Source: Rhododendron vialii (taxonomy: Eukaryota; Streptophyta; Magnoliopsida; Ericales; Ericaceae). Taken from it: a stretch of 64,000 nt of DNA. How positions within the stretch are numbered: the stretch's first letter is position 1; each line of letters opens with the position of its first letter. The notes beneath the pieces were generated by a model. It saw nothing but the letters and a program-made list of their open reading frames with translations, did not search any database and had not been told where the DNA came from. The stretch is taken from NCBI RefSeq assembly GCF_030253575.1, contig NC_080569.1, positions 5,891,501-5,955,500 of the forward strand, read 5' to 3'. A program made the position numbers and the translations under genes. This document shows, in pieces, positions 43,861-56,502 of this stretch.

Positions 43861-44054
43861 ATTATCCTTCCTTTCTCTTATTGGTTGAAATTGTATGGAT
43901 CCCATCACAAACTGATGTCATGCTAACCATGTAATACATTTTTTTTTTTTGATAAACATGATATCACTTTGTGGTGGGATATATACCGTTCCAACTAATA
44001 AAAAAGAAGATAATATTCACCCTCCTAAATGGATAGCGAATAAAACTCAACTCG
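43861..44054. other. Upstream region of FRF-like C
   Basis: Probable promoter of the minus-strand gene; no specific motif is claimed. Confidence 0.35.
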
Positions 44055-44245
44055 ACAATAACAGATGCCTCCCCCAATTTTCTGAAATGACAAGGACCTC
44101 CCTTGTCACTTGTCAGTCCTGTCCTTTGTGTTTAACGACGTTAACAGAGACAATAACAGATACCTCCCCCAATTTTCTGAAATGACAAGGACCTCCCTTG
44201 TCACTTGTCAGTCCTGTCCTTTTGTGTTTAACGACGTTAACAGAT
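44055..44245. repeat. Direct tandem repeat, 2 x ~96 bp
   Basis: Two nearly identical units contain CAATAACAGATGCCTCCCCC, GACAAGGACCTCCCTTGTCA (itself palindromic) and TTTAACGACGTTAACAGA. High identity suggests a young duplication. It is 0.35 kb upstream of the FRF-like C 5' exon. Confidence 0.9.
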
Positions 44246-45752
44246 TATTCATAATAACTGTACTACCCTCTTGCTTGCCGATTTGCTACAACCACAAACA
44301 CTTGTACACTTTCAAACTCTCTCACATTAAATATGAGCCCCCACACACTGTGTGTGGAGGGGCCTATAATAATGTTAAAGAGTTAATTTGGGTATTTGAA
44401 TGTATAATGTGTTTTGTAATTATAGGACTTATTGCTTGCTAAAAATGCCTTATTTTTAGGTTTTTTTTTTTTCCCCTGGATAACAATACCCTTGCTCTGT
44501 TGGGAACACAGGGAAAAGAGGAAAAAAAAGAAGAGATGAGAAAATGATTATGTGAGATCCCACATCCATAGTCTTACATCGGTGGGTAGAGGAAATTAAG
44601 AGTAATATATAGCGAAACGTCCACCAACTACTTTTAACCTTAGGTTAACCTTTTAAGCTACGTATTTAGGCTAAGGGTTGACAAGTCAGTTGATGCGCGT
44701 TGTTATAGATTATGAGTGAAATGCAAGGAAAAGTTAAAGAAAGTGTGAGAAAATTTGGTTGAGCAAAATACAGGAGTAATAATTCAATGTCGTCCTTGGA
44801 TACACTGACACCTCCACGTCGTGCCCTAGGCCTCTTCTTCATCACATTTGTGATCCACACATTTTGTCTTAGGTTCTGCCACTATCTACTGTCTACGTTA
44901 CCCATTTACAATTTGTTCGTCCAAAGAAATAGAATGTACTTGATGCAGCAACTCTAGTAAAAAAATAAAGTAATGGGAGGTAAAAAAATGTTAAACTCAC
45001 ATTTAACATGTTATCATCTCTTCTAAGTAGGTTCCCAACAAAACTTTTCAGACCCCTATTAATTAGAGTGTCATCTAGCTCTAATGTTTTTTCGAAGTCA
45101 AAGTCATTCTTTAACATGTTATTATTTGACAATGTTGCTCCAATAGCAGTAGAGAAATATAATTTTGGCCTTTAGTTGGCCCCATCATCAGAGAGATGAT
45201 TTACCAAAAAAAAAAAATCATCATCAGAGAGGGGCACAAGAAGTTAGCCAGGCTCGAGGCAGATCACGTGCTAAGAAATTAATTTGGCACAAGATTTGCA
45301 AAGCCCTAACTTAGAAAGGGAATTGATATAGGGCTAGAGATAACTTTCTTGGATAATCTAAACAAATTGTAGATTTGGCAGGAGGAATGGCTTGAAATTG
45401 GAGATGTTGTCATGAGAAGAACACATACTAGTACCAATGTACTACTACTCGCAATCAAATGCATTAGAGAAAGTTTTCCGTAACCACCGAATTTTGTGGT
45501 CATTAATACAACCGAATGAATTATCTATGAGTAATGCTACAGATACAAATAGAGGGACATATGAGGACACAAATGTGTGTGAAGTCAATACATACATGAG
45601 TCTCACACGATTGATGCACCCGAAGCTCTCACACATTGAGCGGTTCTGGACACCTTTGTATCCGAATCTATATATGTTCCTTTGTCCAACATGCCCTTCT
45701 TTATCCAGATCCTCTAAAAACTCAAAACATGCTGGACATCACCAAGTGAGTG
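44246..45752. other. Spacer without a supported gene
   Basis: It contains TGTGAGATCCCACAT near 44551, which resembles the start of some plant LTRs, but no partner end or target duplication was found. Short ORFs show no family signal. Confidence 0.4.
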
Positions 45753-46440
45753 CTACGGTACACCGAAGAATACTATGATTACCATTGCCATTGCCGAAAC
45801 CCAAGCAATGATGAATAGAAGATCACTGCAACGCGTTGCACCATCTAGCAAGCATGAAACATCTTGTACATTAGGGCATGAACTGAAGTTGACAAAAGCC
45901 AAACATGTTTCTAGAGCAATAGAGCTAGCTAAAACCACAAGGCCTATAAAGAAACCCACCATTTGTGAACACACACACACACACACATATATATAAATTC
46001 CTTACCCAAGACGCAAAAACCCAGTTGCTTAAGGATGTAAAACCGCCTATAAAGAAAAAATTCCTATAGTCATCAAAAAGAACAAGTTCCATCTCATATC
46101 TGAAAGACTGAAAAAGAATATTGAAAAAGTAAAAGTAAAAATAAGAGTATTCACCCTCTGCTCCTTTGTTATGACCCCTAGTCAACTATATCTTCACACA
46201 AACAGAAGCAAAGCAATCATATGAACGAGTCCTGAGAAGGTGAAATTAAAACCTCCGGTCCAACCGAAGGATGTCACAAACAAAGATGATGTCACCTCCA
46301 AGAAGAAGTGAATGGCCTCATAGACACCAGATATGGCAAGACTACAGATTCTCTCTAGAAACTTTTGAGATCCCCAATCCGATAGTACTCTTCCGTCGAA
46401 GTTAAGGGGGAAGAAAATTTGTGAAAGTACCAAGAAGTTC
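45753..46440 (-). pseudogene. Possible remnant of an unrecognised membrane-protein gene
   Basis: Three hydrophobic coding-like blocks follow each other on the minus strand: FLVLSQIFFPLNFDGRVLSD...FTFSGLVHMIALLLF (46440-46205), SFRYEMELVLFDDYRNFFFI...SNWVFASW (46107-46006, between TTTTTCAG and GTAAGG), and VGFFIGLVVLASSIALETCL...VIIVFFGVP (45960-45753). The phase between the last two fails because of a (TG)n repeat, and no start exon was found. It may be a decayed gene or chance. No family is recognised. Confidence 0.25.
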
Positions 46441-46442
46441 AC

Positions 46443-48907
46443 TTCAGTATATCATATTCGCCCTTAAATTATAAGGGAATACCAAAACATGACAACATGG
46501 TTGTTTTATACATCCAACCAAACCTGTAGAGAAGAACATAACTCAAGTTTGATACTACTTAGCATCATACGAATTGCATAAGAGCACGATCGTTTCATGA
46601 AGTCAGGTGTACATCCCGGTTTGATACCTGCCGATTTCTTGTGCATGCATGATGACAAGTGAAGGTGTCGTGTCTTCAATGGAAATATAGATTGCAGAAA
46701 CTCATTCTACATCAAAACTTCTACAGCAAATCCAGTAACACTAAACATCAAAACCAAAATGCACCAAGAAGGTTACCAATAACAGTATGCGCAGATGCCA
46801 ACAGGTCTTTTGAAAAATAGCACAGATTCAACAGCAAACACAATAAAAAAAACGCAAACCTTTGTAAGAAACTTGCAAACTTAAGAGAAGCTGCGGTAGC
46901 GGTTGAACTCATCACTGTGACATACTACTCACGGATCTTCAAATCTTAACTGCATCATCTGAGAAAACATGTAGATTGAAATGCACCTTGCTTAATACAA
47001 GCATACAACAATGATGAACACAGTGATACAGCTAACTGCGAAGATATACTCATCATTTTGACACACTCACACTTAGATTTGTATATGACGTTGTACATTG
47101 TTATCAAACTTTTGATGAGAAAAAAAAGTACACAGCTGAGTACATTTTTTGGTTATTTTTTGCTTAATCACCTTTGTTTCCTTCCCCCTTTTGAGGAAGA
47201 GCCCTCCTAAATGGGGTTGTGTTGATCCATTTATAGATGCTTGAGCTTGAACCTATAGCAAATTGAATCTAATGATTCTGATGCATTGTGGTTGCTTGCT
47301 CCAATTTTTTAAGTGGTCTCTAAAAGAAGAAAAAGGTGAAAGTTTTGGTGAAAGGTCAGAAAACTCTCACATGAGCATAACTCTTACTAATATAGTGCAT
47401 TACGTATGTTCACCTAAAAATATGAGGACAAGGATACAATAAGTGGATGGTAGAATGAGCGTTCATATCCCAAAACAATGTAGAACAAGTGATTCAATTC
47501 CATCAATTTGAGTAACCAACTATTTATTTATTTGTCTTGTAAGGGAAAATATTCAATGGATAAAGCATTGAAATGTACAAAATCCATCTTGAAGGTCACA
47601 ATTCAATTTTCCTACTATATGAAAAAATAAAAATAAAAACTGATTCTATCAACTCACTAAGAATAATCTACATACCCAGAAGCTAGAATTAGCCCGGGAA
47701 GTGGACAAGAATTGACACATCAGCAAACCAAAGCCCACCTCTTTATATGGCCTAGTGAATGGGAAAGCCTAAAAGATCATCTAGTTTAGTAATCTAGCTA
47801 GATAAAATTACTTTTTGAAAGACTACAATTCAAGTCTTTTATAGAACAAAAATAAGGTAGGATGCAATCTACCCACTCAATCATATTGTGAAGTGACCCT
47901 CTTATTCATGAAAATTCCAATTTCATAAAATGGGTTACGTACACTAAGAAATTTTGAGAAACCAACTTAGTTCCATGGAAAAAATCTAAAAGAAAGTTTT
48001 AGAATCCTCCTGTGACATTGGTTAATCGCATAAAATATATGCCCCTTCAACTGCAAATCTATAAATATATGGGGTGCATTTTAGCAGCAAGAAAATAATT
48101 AAGTGGGTAAGATCTGCAACATGTTTTAGCTAAAACAAGTTCTAATACCATAAATCATGTACGCACAGCTTTTACATCGAACTAAAGTGTCAAAAAGTTT
48201 ATATTTGTTTTCTCTAATTACCATGATAAAGAAACTTAATGATTACCTATAATTTGTAGCTCTTCCAAACTTATTTACTGAAGTGTAAATGACAATATGA
48301 CTGTTCGCTTTGTAAAACATAAAAATAACATAAATACTCAGTACCAGCCTATTGCAAAGTTAACGGGAAGTGGAGGCAATGGGTGCTGAAAAACACAAAA
48401 CATAGAATTTTCTATATGGAAAAACAGCCCACTTTGAAAGAGTCATCATCCGAAAATCAACCACAATATTTACTTATAATGCTTTTGGTGATCTTCAATC
48501 AAATACACAAATGATCTTAGAGTAGAAAACTTATCAAGTCATTGGCCAGAAATAGAATTTATTTTTTTCAAGCTTTAGAAACCCTATTTTTATAGGTAAG
48601 TTGAAAATCTCAACAGCACGGAAGTTGTGCATAGGCAACCATCAAATTTCTACTTTATTCATCTAACTTTTACAGATGTTAAAGTCAAAAAAAAAAGAAA
48701 AAGAAAAAAGCACAACCTCTTATACATTTAAGAGAATTGAATTTCACTTAGAAGCACTAAATAGTGTCGTAAATGTTGAAGGAACTTGAAAATTTTCAAT
48801 TATCAAAGTAACAAAACCAAAAACTAAATCCAAGCTATTGGCAGAAGTCACCTGTTGATGCTGCACCTGTGATGCAAACGGACAGGAAAACAACCCACAT
48901 TGGCAAG
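46443..48907. other. AT-rich region upstream of MIR535 locus 1
   Basis: No coding gene is supported. If the hairpin at 48.9 kb is transcribed, its promoter and part of the primary transcript should lie here. No unique TATA box can be chosen. Confidence 0.4.
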
Positions 48908-49003
48908 CAAATTTATGACAACGAAAGAGAGCACGCTTGTAAACAGTCATGTCCTATGCATGAAATGCCGACTAGCGTGCTCTCTCTCCTTGTCAGGAAA
49001 TCG
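48908..49003 (+). ncRNA. MIR535: MIR535 microRNA precursor, locus 1
   Basis: The 5' arm at 48916-48937 begins TGACAACGAAAGAGAGCACG, one mismatch (position 10, A for G) from the conserved plant miR535, recalled from memory. The 3' arm at 48974-48995 (GCGTGCTCTCTCTCCTTGTC) pairs with it, with mismatches opposite positions 7 and 10. Flanking ATTT/AAAT continue the stem and a ~36-nt loop separates the arms. miR535 is part of the miR156/529/535 superfamily, whose main targets are SPL transcription factors; the miRNA would be processed by DCL1 and loaded in AGO1. Position of the mature sequence on the 5' arm is as in known MIR535 genes. Confidence 0.85.
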
Positions 49004-51182
49004 TAAGCCAAATCAGAATTTTTCTGCAACAAAGAGCAAAAGCACAGATAAGATACAATTTAAGAAGGATCAAATCAAAAACTTAATTGATCTAACAGAG
49101 AATGGAATGGACCTTGAAGAAAATATCCATCGATAGCACTTTCAACTATTTTCACCTCCTCAATTGTTTTGGAAAGCTCTGCAATTCAGAATCCACGTAT
49201 CTTCAATTTGAACGGCCAACAAGGATAAACAATAATCTATTTTTTTGACTAATGTATGGAGAAAATTAAAAGGACCTCAATCGGAGAAAGTAATGGACAT
49301 GAATAACACAAGCAAGAGATTATGCATTGAAGTATATCAAACAAGAAATCCTCATACTTACTCTTGATTAAACAAGAAGCCTCAAAAGACACAAAACCAC
49401 CACAAGAAGCACAAATTTATTTATATTAAGATAAATGTGTCGAATGATGGTAATACTTAAGTCCCTTCAAGTCTTTCTTCCCAAAACTAATAAATTCCTC
49501 GGACGGTCCAAAAGTAGCAAAATCCACTTAAAGGAAGATTGATCAATTGACCTTTCCCTATCAAACTCTTTCTTACTAGTCAGCTGCATGTTAGATGGGA
49601 GAAGAAATTTTGCTCAAGATTGTCATCCCACCTTCAATTTGGTGGTAAATGATTTGTTTTGTCAAGTGATTTTATGGCTAGAAGTAAAAACCATAAATAA
49701 TAAAGTATCATGAGGAACATATAAGCAACGCAAACCAATGAGTGGGAACCACGAAAATGAAACACCCACGAGACAAATGCGGAGTCAGAGAAGAATTCGC
49801 TTAGAGAGAGTGAATAGACAAATCTTTAAAAAATTATTCCTATTAAAATTACCAACCTTAAACTAATCCAACTCGAAGTACAAAAGAGATCCATAAATAA
49901 TCAATCAACGTTGAATTTAAAAGGACAAGCACAAATACTTTGTACTTTGAAACTCCAAGATAAATTATCTCCCAAATGAAATCCAGAAACTAACCGACCA
50001 ACTTAACTTACTACTTGATCAAAAGCATGTGACTCTAGGTGCGTAAGAGTTACTAACTCCTACCTAGTTTACCCAAAACTAACTCTAAAAGTCCACAAAT
50101 GCCACTCGTGTCAAACTATACTTCTCGTGGCTCTAGCCCGCGACCACTGTCTTCTCGTCCAATACAATGTGTGAAGGTTTCTTTAGAAGATAACCCCAAA
50201 TCTACCTCGTGCAACGAATAGAAAGGTAATAATAAAACAAAATGCTAGATTAGTCATGAAAGGGAATGGCGAAGAGATAATCACTGAACTATATATGGGG
50301 CTCAAAGAACTATCTAGAAGTTATTTCTATGCATCTTTTTCTTTTAATGACAAAAATCCAAAGTGATAGAAAGTGAAATTGGGGATCCTCTAAACCTAAA
50401 ATCCTTAACAGACAGCACTTTCAAAGGAACATCCAGAGCTGTCTAAGAGTCCTCCCTAGCTATTTAAGAAAGAAAAATAGATCTTTCGAAAAAGGTACAT
50501 TGAAAGAAAAAAATGCTAGCAAGAGTAATTAAGCATACTAATGAAATGTTCCAAAATATTTTAAGAGTCCTAGGGGGTTCATCTTAATGAAAATTATGTA
50601 ACATAAATTTAAAGACTAGTCTAGAGCGATGATCTTGAAATCTTGACTTTTTAAATATCTAATAATTTCCAATAGCATGACAATAAATCCCACATGAAAC
50701 CACTTCCCAAGAACCAAAATCACAGATACTGGCAATCGCCAACTATTCAAATACCTCTGTAATCAGAACCATACGATTCAAGATATACATCGTACAATGA
50801 ATACATCACACTCTCGATTCATATCTATGGGCAAAGCATGAATACAAAAATCATGCAATATGGTTCGATACACCTAAAAGTCGATTCACTTTACCAACAT
50901 GTTACACCTGGAAAAGGAATTATTTGGAGTCATCAACGAGATGTTTGAAAAAGTGTGGCAATTTGGACAATCAAAGCCTTTTAAAATGAGTATTAGGACT
51001 CTAGAATTTTGAAGATAGAAGAATGAAAACAAAGAAACCTTGAATTGTCTTAGTTATTTTCTTAGAACAATTGATTTTGTATGGTCTTCTTGCACTTTAA
51101 TTTTGGTAATACAAATGTCAGTACTGAAACTTTCGAAGTTGGACACCTATAATAGGTACATAAATTATTGTACATGGATGCA
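49004..51182. other. Region downstream of MIR535 locus 1, no supported gene
   Basis: AT-rich, without coding features or clear repeats. It may include the 3' part of the MIR535 primary transcript. Confidence 0.4.
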
Positions 51183-52188
51183 AAGTTTTTAGAGGCTAAA
51201 GTGCAAAGCGAGGCTGTTGACCTATCACGAGGCTAGGTGTAAGGCGTAAGCCTCAAGGCATGAGGTGGAAGCCTTAGATGTTTTCACTTTCTATTCTTAA
51301 ACAATAAAATTACACAAAAATGCCATAAAATAGAGGAATAGTGGTTGCGCCATACAAATGTGCCTCACAAAAAAAGAAAAAAGAAATAGAAGATAGAATT
51401 CACAAAAAAACAAACATGTTTAGCATGAAAAATATAGAGCGTTAATAGATCCAACTTTTAAAAGCACTCTAAGTCGGTCTCGCGAAAAAGTGAAAACCCT
51501 TCGTCTTAGCTCTAACAACTTATAATGCATCGACTCTTCACTTACACAAAAAAAAAAGAACTAACTCGATCTCCGGATGCATTCGCTTCCGTAGTATGGA
51601 CAAAAAAGATGTGAAAATCGCACATGCGCCTCAGTATGCCTTCAATGGATAGGCGGACACCTTTTTGGTTCTCTACCTAAAAATCAATGCCAAGAGCCTA
51701 CGTAGCACCGACACTCCAAAAAGGCGTTATGTTCACGTATTGGACATGGGGACACGACGGGGACACATATTGGACACACCACGTGGTGTGTTCAATAATT
51801 TTTATTATGTTTTGATAGGGGACACTGCTAGGGACACAGCTAGGGGTCAAAATGTAATTTTTTAAAATTTTTGGAGGTTAATATGAAATTATTCAAAACA
51901 TTTGGGTTAAACTATAATTTTCTCTTTGAAAAAATTTTATACAATTTGTGAAATTATTCATATACAATGGTTCATAATTATATATATATGTACATATATT
52001 TATTATTTATTTATTTATGCACGTGGCGTGTCCCCCGCCGTGTTCGTATTCCCATTTTTTTAGAATTGCCGTGTCCCGTGTTTGTGTCCGTATCTGTATC
52101 CGTATCCGTGTCCATGCTACATAGCCAAGAGCGTCTTTACTGTGCCTCACCTCAAAAGTAAACCACAGAATCGCCTCGGAAAACATTG
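51183..52188. mobile_element. Putative Mutator-like non-autonomous element with nested hAT MITE
   Basis: CATGGATGCA occurs directly outside both ends (51173-51182 and 52189-52198), compatible with a 9-bp duplication. Weak terminal inverted similarity: AAGTTTTTAGAGGCTAAAG and (inverse complement) AATGTTTTCCGAGGCGAT. The interior begins with GCGAGGC/GAGGCTAGG-type repeats. Confidence 0.5.
51704..52122. mobile_element. Nested hAT-type MITE (GGACACG repeats)
   Basis: Ends GTAGCACCGACACTCC and (inverse complement) GTAGCATGGACACGGA. Subterminal repeats of GGACACG / CGTGTCC in inverted layout. Target duplication not clear. Confidence 0.5.
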
Positions 52189-52234
52189 CATGGATGCATA
52201 TCGTATCAATTTCCTCTCAAATCAATTTAAATTA

Positions 52235-52505
52235 CTCCCTCCGTCCCTTTTTAAGTGTCCTGCTTCGTAACTCCAACTTATTAAAAAGACATCATCATTA
52301 CACCTTTCACATCAACTTTTTCCTCCACTCTCCTTACTTACCCATCATCATTACACTTTTACTCATTAACTTTTCAAAATAAAATTTACTTTTAGGGACA
52401 AAATAGACAATACACAAACTTTTACCCCCTAACTTTACAAAATGGACACTTATTAAGGGATAGCCCAAAATGGAATACTGAACACAAAAAAAGGGACGGA
52501 GGGAG
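52235..52505. mobile_element. Stowaway-like MITE, 271 bp
   Basis: Ends CTCCCTCCGTCCC and GGGACGGAGGGAG are perfect inverted repeats over 13 bp, flanked by TA on both sides (52233-52234, 52506-52507). It looks younger than the copy in the PRCC intron. Confidence 0.88.
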
Positions 52506-52687
52506 TATCAACTTTTTATTTTCAGCTTCGATTCTTCCTTTCACAGTTCCATACGTGTATGAATTGAACAATCAAGGCATCGAGAGTAACATCATAGAGG
52601 GACCTAGAGACAATAGATGGCATATTATAATCCTCAAGTCCTTAAAAAGAGTAATTTGAATCACCGAATTCATTGAATCCAAACCTC

Positions 52688-52992
52688 TTTTTTTTTTTTT
52701 TAAAGATAAAAAAATTTCATTAATCTCTGAAATTGTTAACAAAAATTAATAGGAACAAGGAATGATAACATCAAGCCTCCTAACCCGAGACCCAAAGGAT
52801 CTACAATGCTAAGAGTAATTCTATGCTCATCTAAGACCTAACCCCCAAGTTTGGCAAGAAACCAAACATGGGAAACCCATTAGGACGAAATCCACACCCG
52901 TTGGTCTAAAAGTCCAGATAGATTAATGTAAGACCAAACACCCAAGGGCCTAAAGTCCCAAATCGAATCCAAACCTCTTGCAATACAAGCGA
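52688..52992 (-). mobile_element. Possible retroposon tail (poly-T side)
   Basis: A T-run at 52688-52703 is followed by AAAGATAAAAAAATTTCATT and non-coding sequence, like the 3' end of a minus-strand LINE or SINE. Neither coding remnants nor target repeats confirm it. Confidence 0.3.
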
Positions 52993-53205
52993 GGGCCTTC
53001 CCTACTAGGACATGCGATCCTCAATTCATTAATTAAGAGTAAGGACAAGCTTCTTATTGTAGAGGGTCTTCCCTACTAGGACATGCGATCCTCAATTCAT
53101 CAATTAAGAGTAAGGACAAGCTTCTTATTGTAGAGGATCTTCCCTACAAGGACCTGCGATCCTCAATTCATCACTTAAGAGCAAGGACAAGCTTCTTATT
53201 GTACT
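52993..53205 (+). repeat. Minisatellite, 3 x 71 bp
   Basis: Three consecutive units share CTTCCCTACTAGGACATGCG and AAGGACAAGCTTCTTATTGT. Units 1 and 2 differ at two or three positions; unit 3 is more diverged. Confidence 0.93.
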
Positions 53206-54290
53206 AGGCCTGAATAAGCATTATTACAATACTACTTTTTTAGGCAAAGGCATAATTTTATTTATATATATATATAGACACACACACACACACTCTCTCT
53301 CTCTCTCTCTCTTCAAATATCCTAGAAATCATAACCTAATTGACGATTAACAGTTTAAAGAATGACCAAGTTGATTAGCAATTCGATTCCGAAACTATAC
53401 TGATCGAACAACTATGAAGCCCAAGTCAACTTCAATTACTTACAGGCAACAAAGACAACTCAATCGCAATCTGTGTGTACTACTAAATTGAACCAATAAA
53501 CATTCTATCACTAGAGTACAATGTGTCAAAATCAGGAGGAATCAAGAAGCTGAAACCAGATACCTAGAAGTCATGGCCAACAACGTTAACACCTCCGGAA
53601 ACCCTAACCTGCTATTCTATAAAAAGTATGAATCTTGAAACCCTTTCTACTTTTTATTGGTTCGATGGTTAGGGGTGTCTGGGCCGGCTTATACGCACCT
53701 CAACTATTTCTCTTCCCGGTCCGGTCAAAGGCAAGGAATTTACAAAAAACTATTTTCTTACTGCCTGACCCAAAGATTAAACTATGGTCAATATGTGGAG
53801 AGCAAACCCACCATTAAACCAACCGTCTAACCCTTGGGGCTTAATCTTTTCAACTTTCAAAGCAAGAACAGCGGAAAAAAGAAAATGACCATAGATTCAA
53901 CTTCTAATATATACGGTTTTGTTTCCTGGTGCTGAACAGCCTGATCTTGAAACATGGATTTTTTCCCCCCCCTCAATAAACCCCTTTACCAATCCGTATC
54001 CAAACACGGCGCGAGGGACACTGAAAAATACTAGTAATACCTAGGAAAAAACACAATAATTAAAGGATTTAACAGGGCTAATTTCAAATCTTCTGGGGCA
54101 GAAACCTATCCTTCAGTTAGAAAGCAACAAATAAAAAGAGAGAGAGAAGGCAAATTGAGAAAGAGAGAGTTCATGAATATAAACATATAAAGAAACAGAG
54201 AGAAAGAGAGACATAGGGAAAATCCAGCCACCTTCGTCACAACGAAGATTGAATATCTGCGGACAGGTCCCCGTGTGTGTGTGTGTGTGC

Positions 54291-54332
<42 letters not shown>

Positions 54333-54786
54333 TTTCAGAAGACGGAGAAAATCACAGAAAATATAAACAAGAAGATGAACAGTTAATTACCGCTAATAAG
54401 AAGGACCACATATGGATAAGAGATTAGGACCACTCATTACCAGAAAATCGTTGAAATTTAAGGGGTACTTCCCCTAGCCCGAGGGTCAGTCCTTGCAAAT
54501 CACATAGTGGTACGAGTTTGATCAATTTATTTGCTCAATATCGTGTTAGTAAATTGGGCGTATAATTAATCAAGCCCCTAATGATATTAGAATGAACTAA
54601 TTTTTTTACGAGAAACCCTTAAAAAAATTGTTCTAAGAAAATATTGGTCGACTCCGATTACTTGTGTGGAATCTCGAACTAGATCCACGGTGTACCCATA
54701 GTCTTGTTGCCGGTTGAGAAAGAGATTATTGAGATGCACTTAAGTTGGGCTCAGATGGCAGATACCTGACCTCGACGGGAAAAAAT
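53206..54786. other. Spacer with microsatellites, no supported gene
   Basis: (AT/AC/CT)n at 53258-53310 and (GT)n(GA)n at 54271-54329. A SINE-like phrase GTGTCTGGGCCGGCTTATAC occurs near 53670 but no pol III boxes are convincing. Nothing coding is supported. Confidence 0.45.
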
Positions 54787-55361
54787 AAAGGTGCTAATGG
54801 TACAGATTTTAGAGCGTACAAGCCCATTTGAACCGGTTTCGGGTTTCCAAAAATGACCAGTGCAGTTTATTTTATTTAAAATATTTTATTTAAGGTGTTT
54901 ATTTTGTCCTAGAATTAAAAAATGATCGGAACAGTTTATTTTGTTTAAAATACTTTATTTACGGTGTTTATTTTGTCCTAGAATTAAGGCTGAAACGGGC
55001 TCAAATGGGATTTAGAGAGTTGCTAATGGTACAGCAGTCGGTGTACAGCAGTCCCGTACAAATGGGTTTTGCGCCCGTCTCGGGTCCCGCATAGATGATC
55101 AGAGCCGCTCATTTTGTTCAAAACATATTGTTTATGATCCCTGTAAAATATCATCTCAATCCGATATCGGAAAAGGCGTTTACAAATCATCCAACTTTGC
55201 TTCAGAATTTAGCCAGCGGCTCCGATAATCTTTGCGGGATCCGAGAAGGACGCAAAACCCATCTGTACGGGGCTGCTGTACACCCACTGCTGTACCTTAA
55301 TCTTTACTGTGGGATTTATACACGCTGGTACAGATTTTAAAAATCTGTACCATTAACCTTT
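54787..55361. mobile_element. Nested MITE pair with GCTAATGGTACAG ends
   Basis: Outer ends AAAGGTGCTAATGGTACAG and (inverse complement) AAAGGTTAATGGTACAG match. Inside, 55019-55300 has a second set of inverted ends (GGTACAGCAGTCGGTGTACA and GTACACCCACTGCTGTACC). A ~75-bp direct repeat (GTTTATTTT...TTTATTTTGTCCTAGAATTA, 54866 and 54926) lies between. Confidence 0.6.
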
Positions 55362-55728
55362 CTGGGAAAAAAAAAAACTACTATTCCTCAAGCAGAATTT
55401 ACCACAAGAGGGAAAAAAAAACCCTGAAATATCATTGTAATAAGCGGGGGCCACATCTGGCAAATCGCAATCTGTATCCAGCTGGCTCGTACATACTCCA
55501 CGTGGGGAGAAGGTCCAGGATGATTGATGCAGCTGTAGAGCACCATAATAACAGTGGGGGACCCAACCTAGTGGGGGGACAAAGCACGAGGAGGATTGAA
55601 CATCAATCTGGTACGATAAGGAGGACGATAATGATATTTCTTACTAGTAGTAGTATTTACTAACACGCACTCCATAGTGGCGCGTGCGTTGTACTTCTCC
55701 AACTCGTTAGGGTTTAGAGGCTGTTTAA

Positions 55729-56490
55729 GGCTCCGTTCCAGAAACCTTCTTAAAAAATAAGTACTTATTTTGCCACTTCTCATTCAAAAATAAGAAGGGT
55801 CATTCCACAAAATTCAAATAAAAAGTTTCTTTCACATTTTCAAACTCAAAAATAATGCAAATGAAAAAAAAAAGTTCAATTTTTTTTGCACCGTATTAAA
55901 GATCTCAATAAGATCTATCAAACAAGATCCATAGTGGTAGAAAAATTATTTGCGTAAACACATAATTTTTGAGTTTGAAGTTGCCTTATACAAAAAATAA
56001 GACTGTTGCTATGATAATAGGTGCCGGCGGAGGGAAATCGTACCGGCGGCCACGCCGGGCCATATCCGGCCACCGGACGGCCAATCCAAGCCGTCCAAAA
56101 ATTCTATAAAAAAAAACGAGGGGGCCTTCTCGGGAATCAATGGCATCCGAGGTGTGTAGGGTGCTTGATCCGAGCACCCATTTTCCGTGTATATATGATC
56201 AAGCACCCTACATGGAAAAGGGGTGCTCGGATCAAGTACCCTATACACCTCGGATGCCGTTGATTTTCACGCAAGCCCCCTCGTTTTTTTTTTTTAGAAT
56301 TTTTGGACGGCTCGGATTGGTCGTCCGGTGGCCGGAGACTGCCCGGCGCGGCTACCGGTACGATTTCCCTCCCCGGCCGGTCGGTACCTATATAAATTCT
56401 TCCAAAATAAGTAGCAGCCTTCTTATTTTCAGGAACAAGCCTTCTTATTACACAAAAAATAAGTTCTTATTTCGTTTCTGGAACGGGCTC
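55729..56490. mobile_element. PIF/Harbinger-type MITE carrying a nested foldback element
   Basis: Ends GGCTCCGTTCCAGAAAC and (inverse complement) GAGCCCGTTCCAGAAAC agree at 14 or more of 17 and TAA flanks both sides (55726-55728 and 56491-56493). Further inward AATAAGTACTTATTTTG and AATAAGTTCTTATTTCG extend the similarity. Confidence 0.8.
56017..56392. mobile_element. Foldback MITE nested in the PIF/Harbinger MITE
   Basis: Long inverted arms: GGAGGGAAATCGTACCGG / CCGGTACGATTTCCCTCC, CCACCGGACGGCCAATCC / GGATTGGTCGTCCGGTGG, GCATCCGAGGTGTGTAGGGT / ACCCTATACACCTCGGATGC, meeting near 56200. Same family as 38085-38340. Confidence 0.82.
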
Positions 56491-56502
56491 TAAGTCTCGG
56501 AT

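Noticed and set aside
44551..44690. Possible LTR start (TGTGAGATCCCACAT)
   Set aside because: No second terminus, primer-binding site or target duplication could be found.
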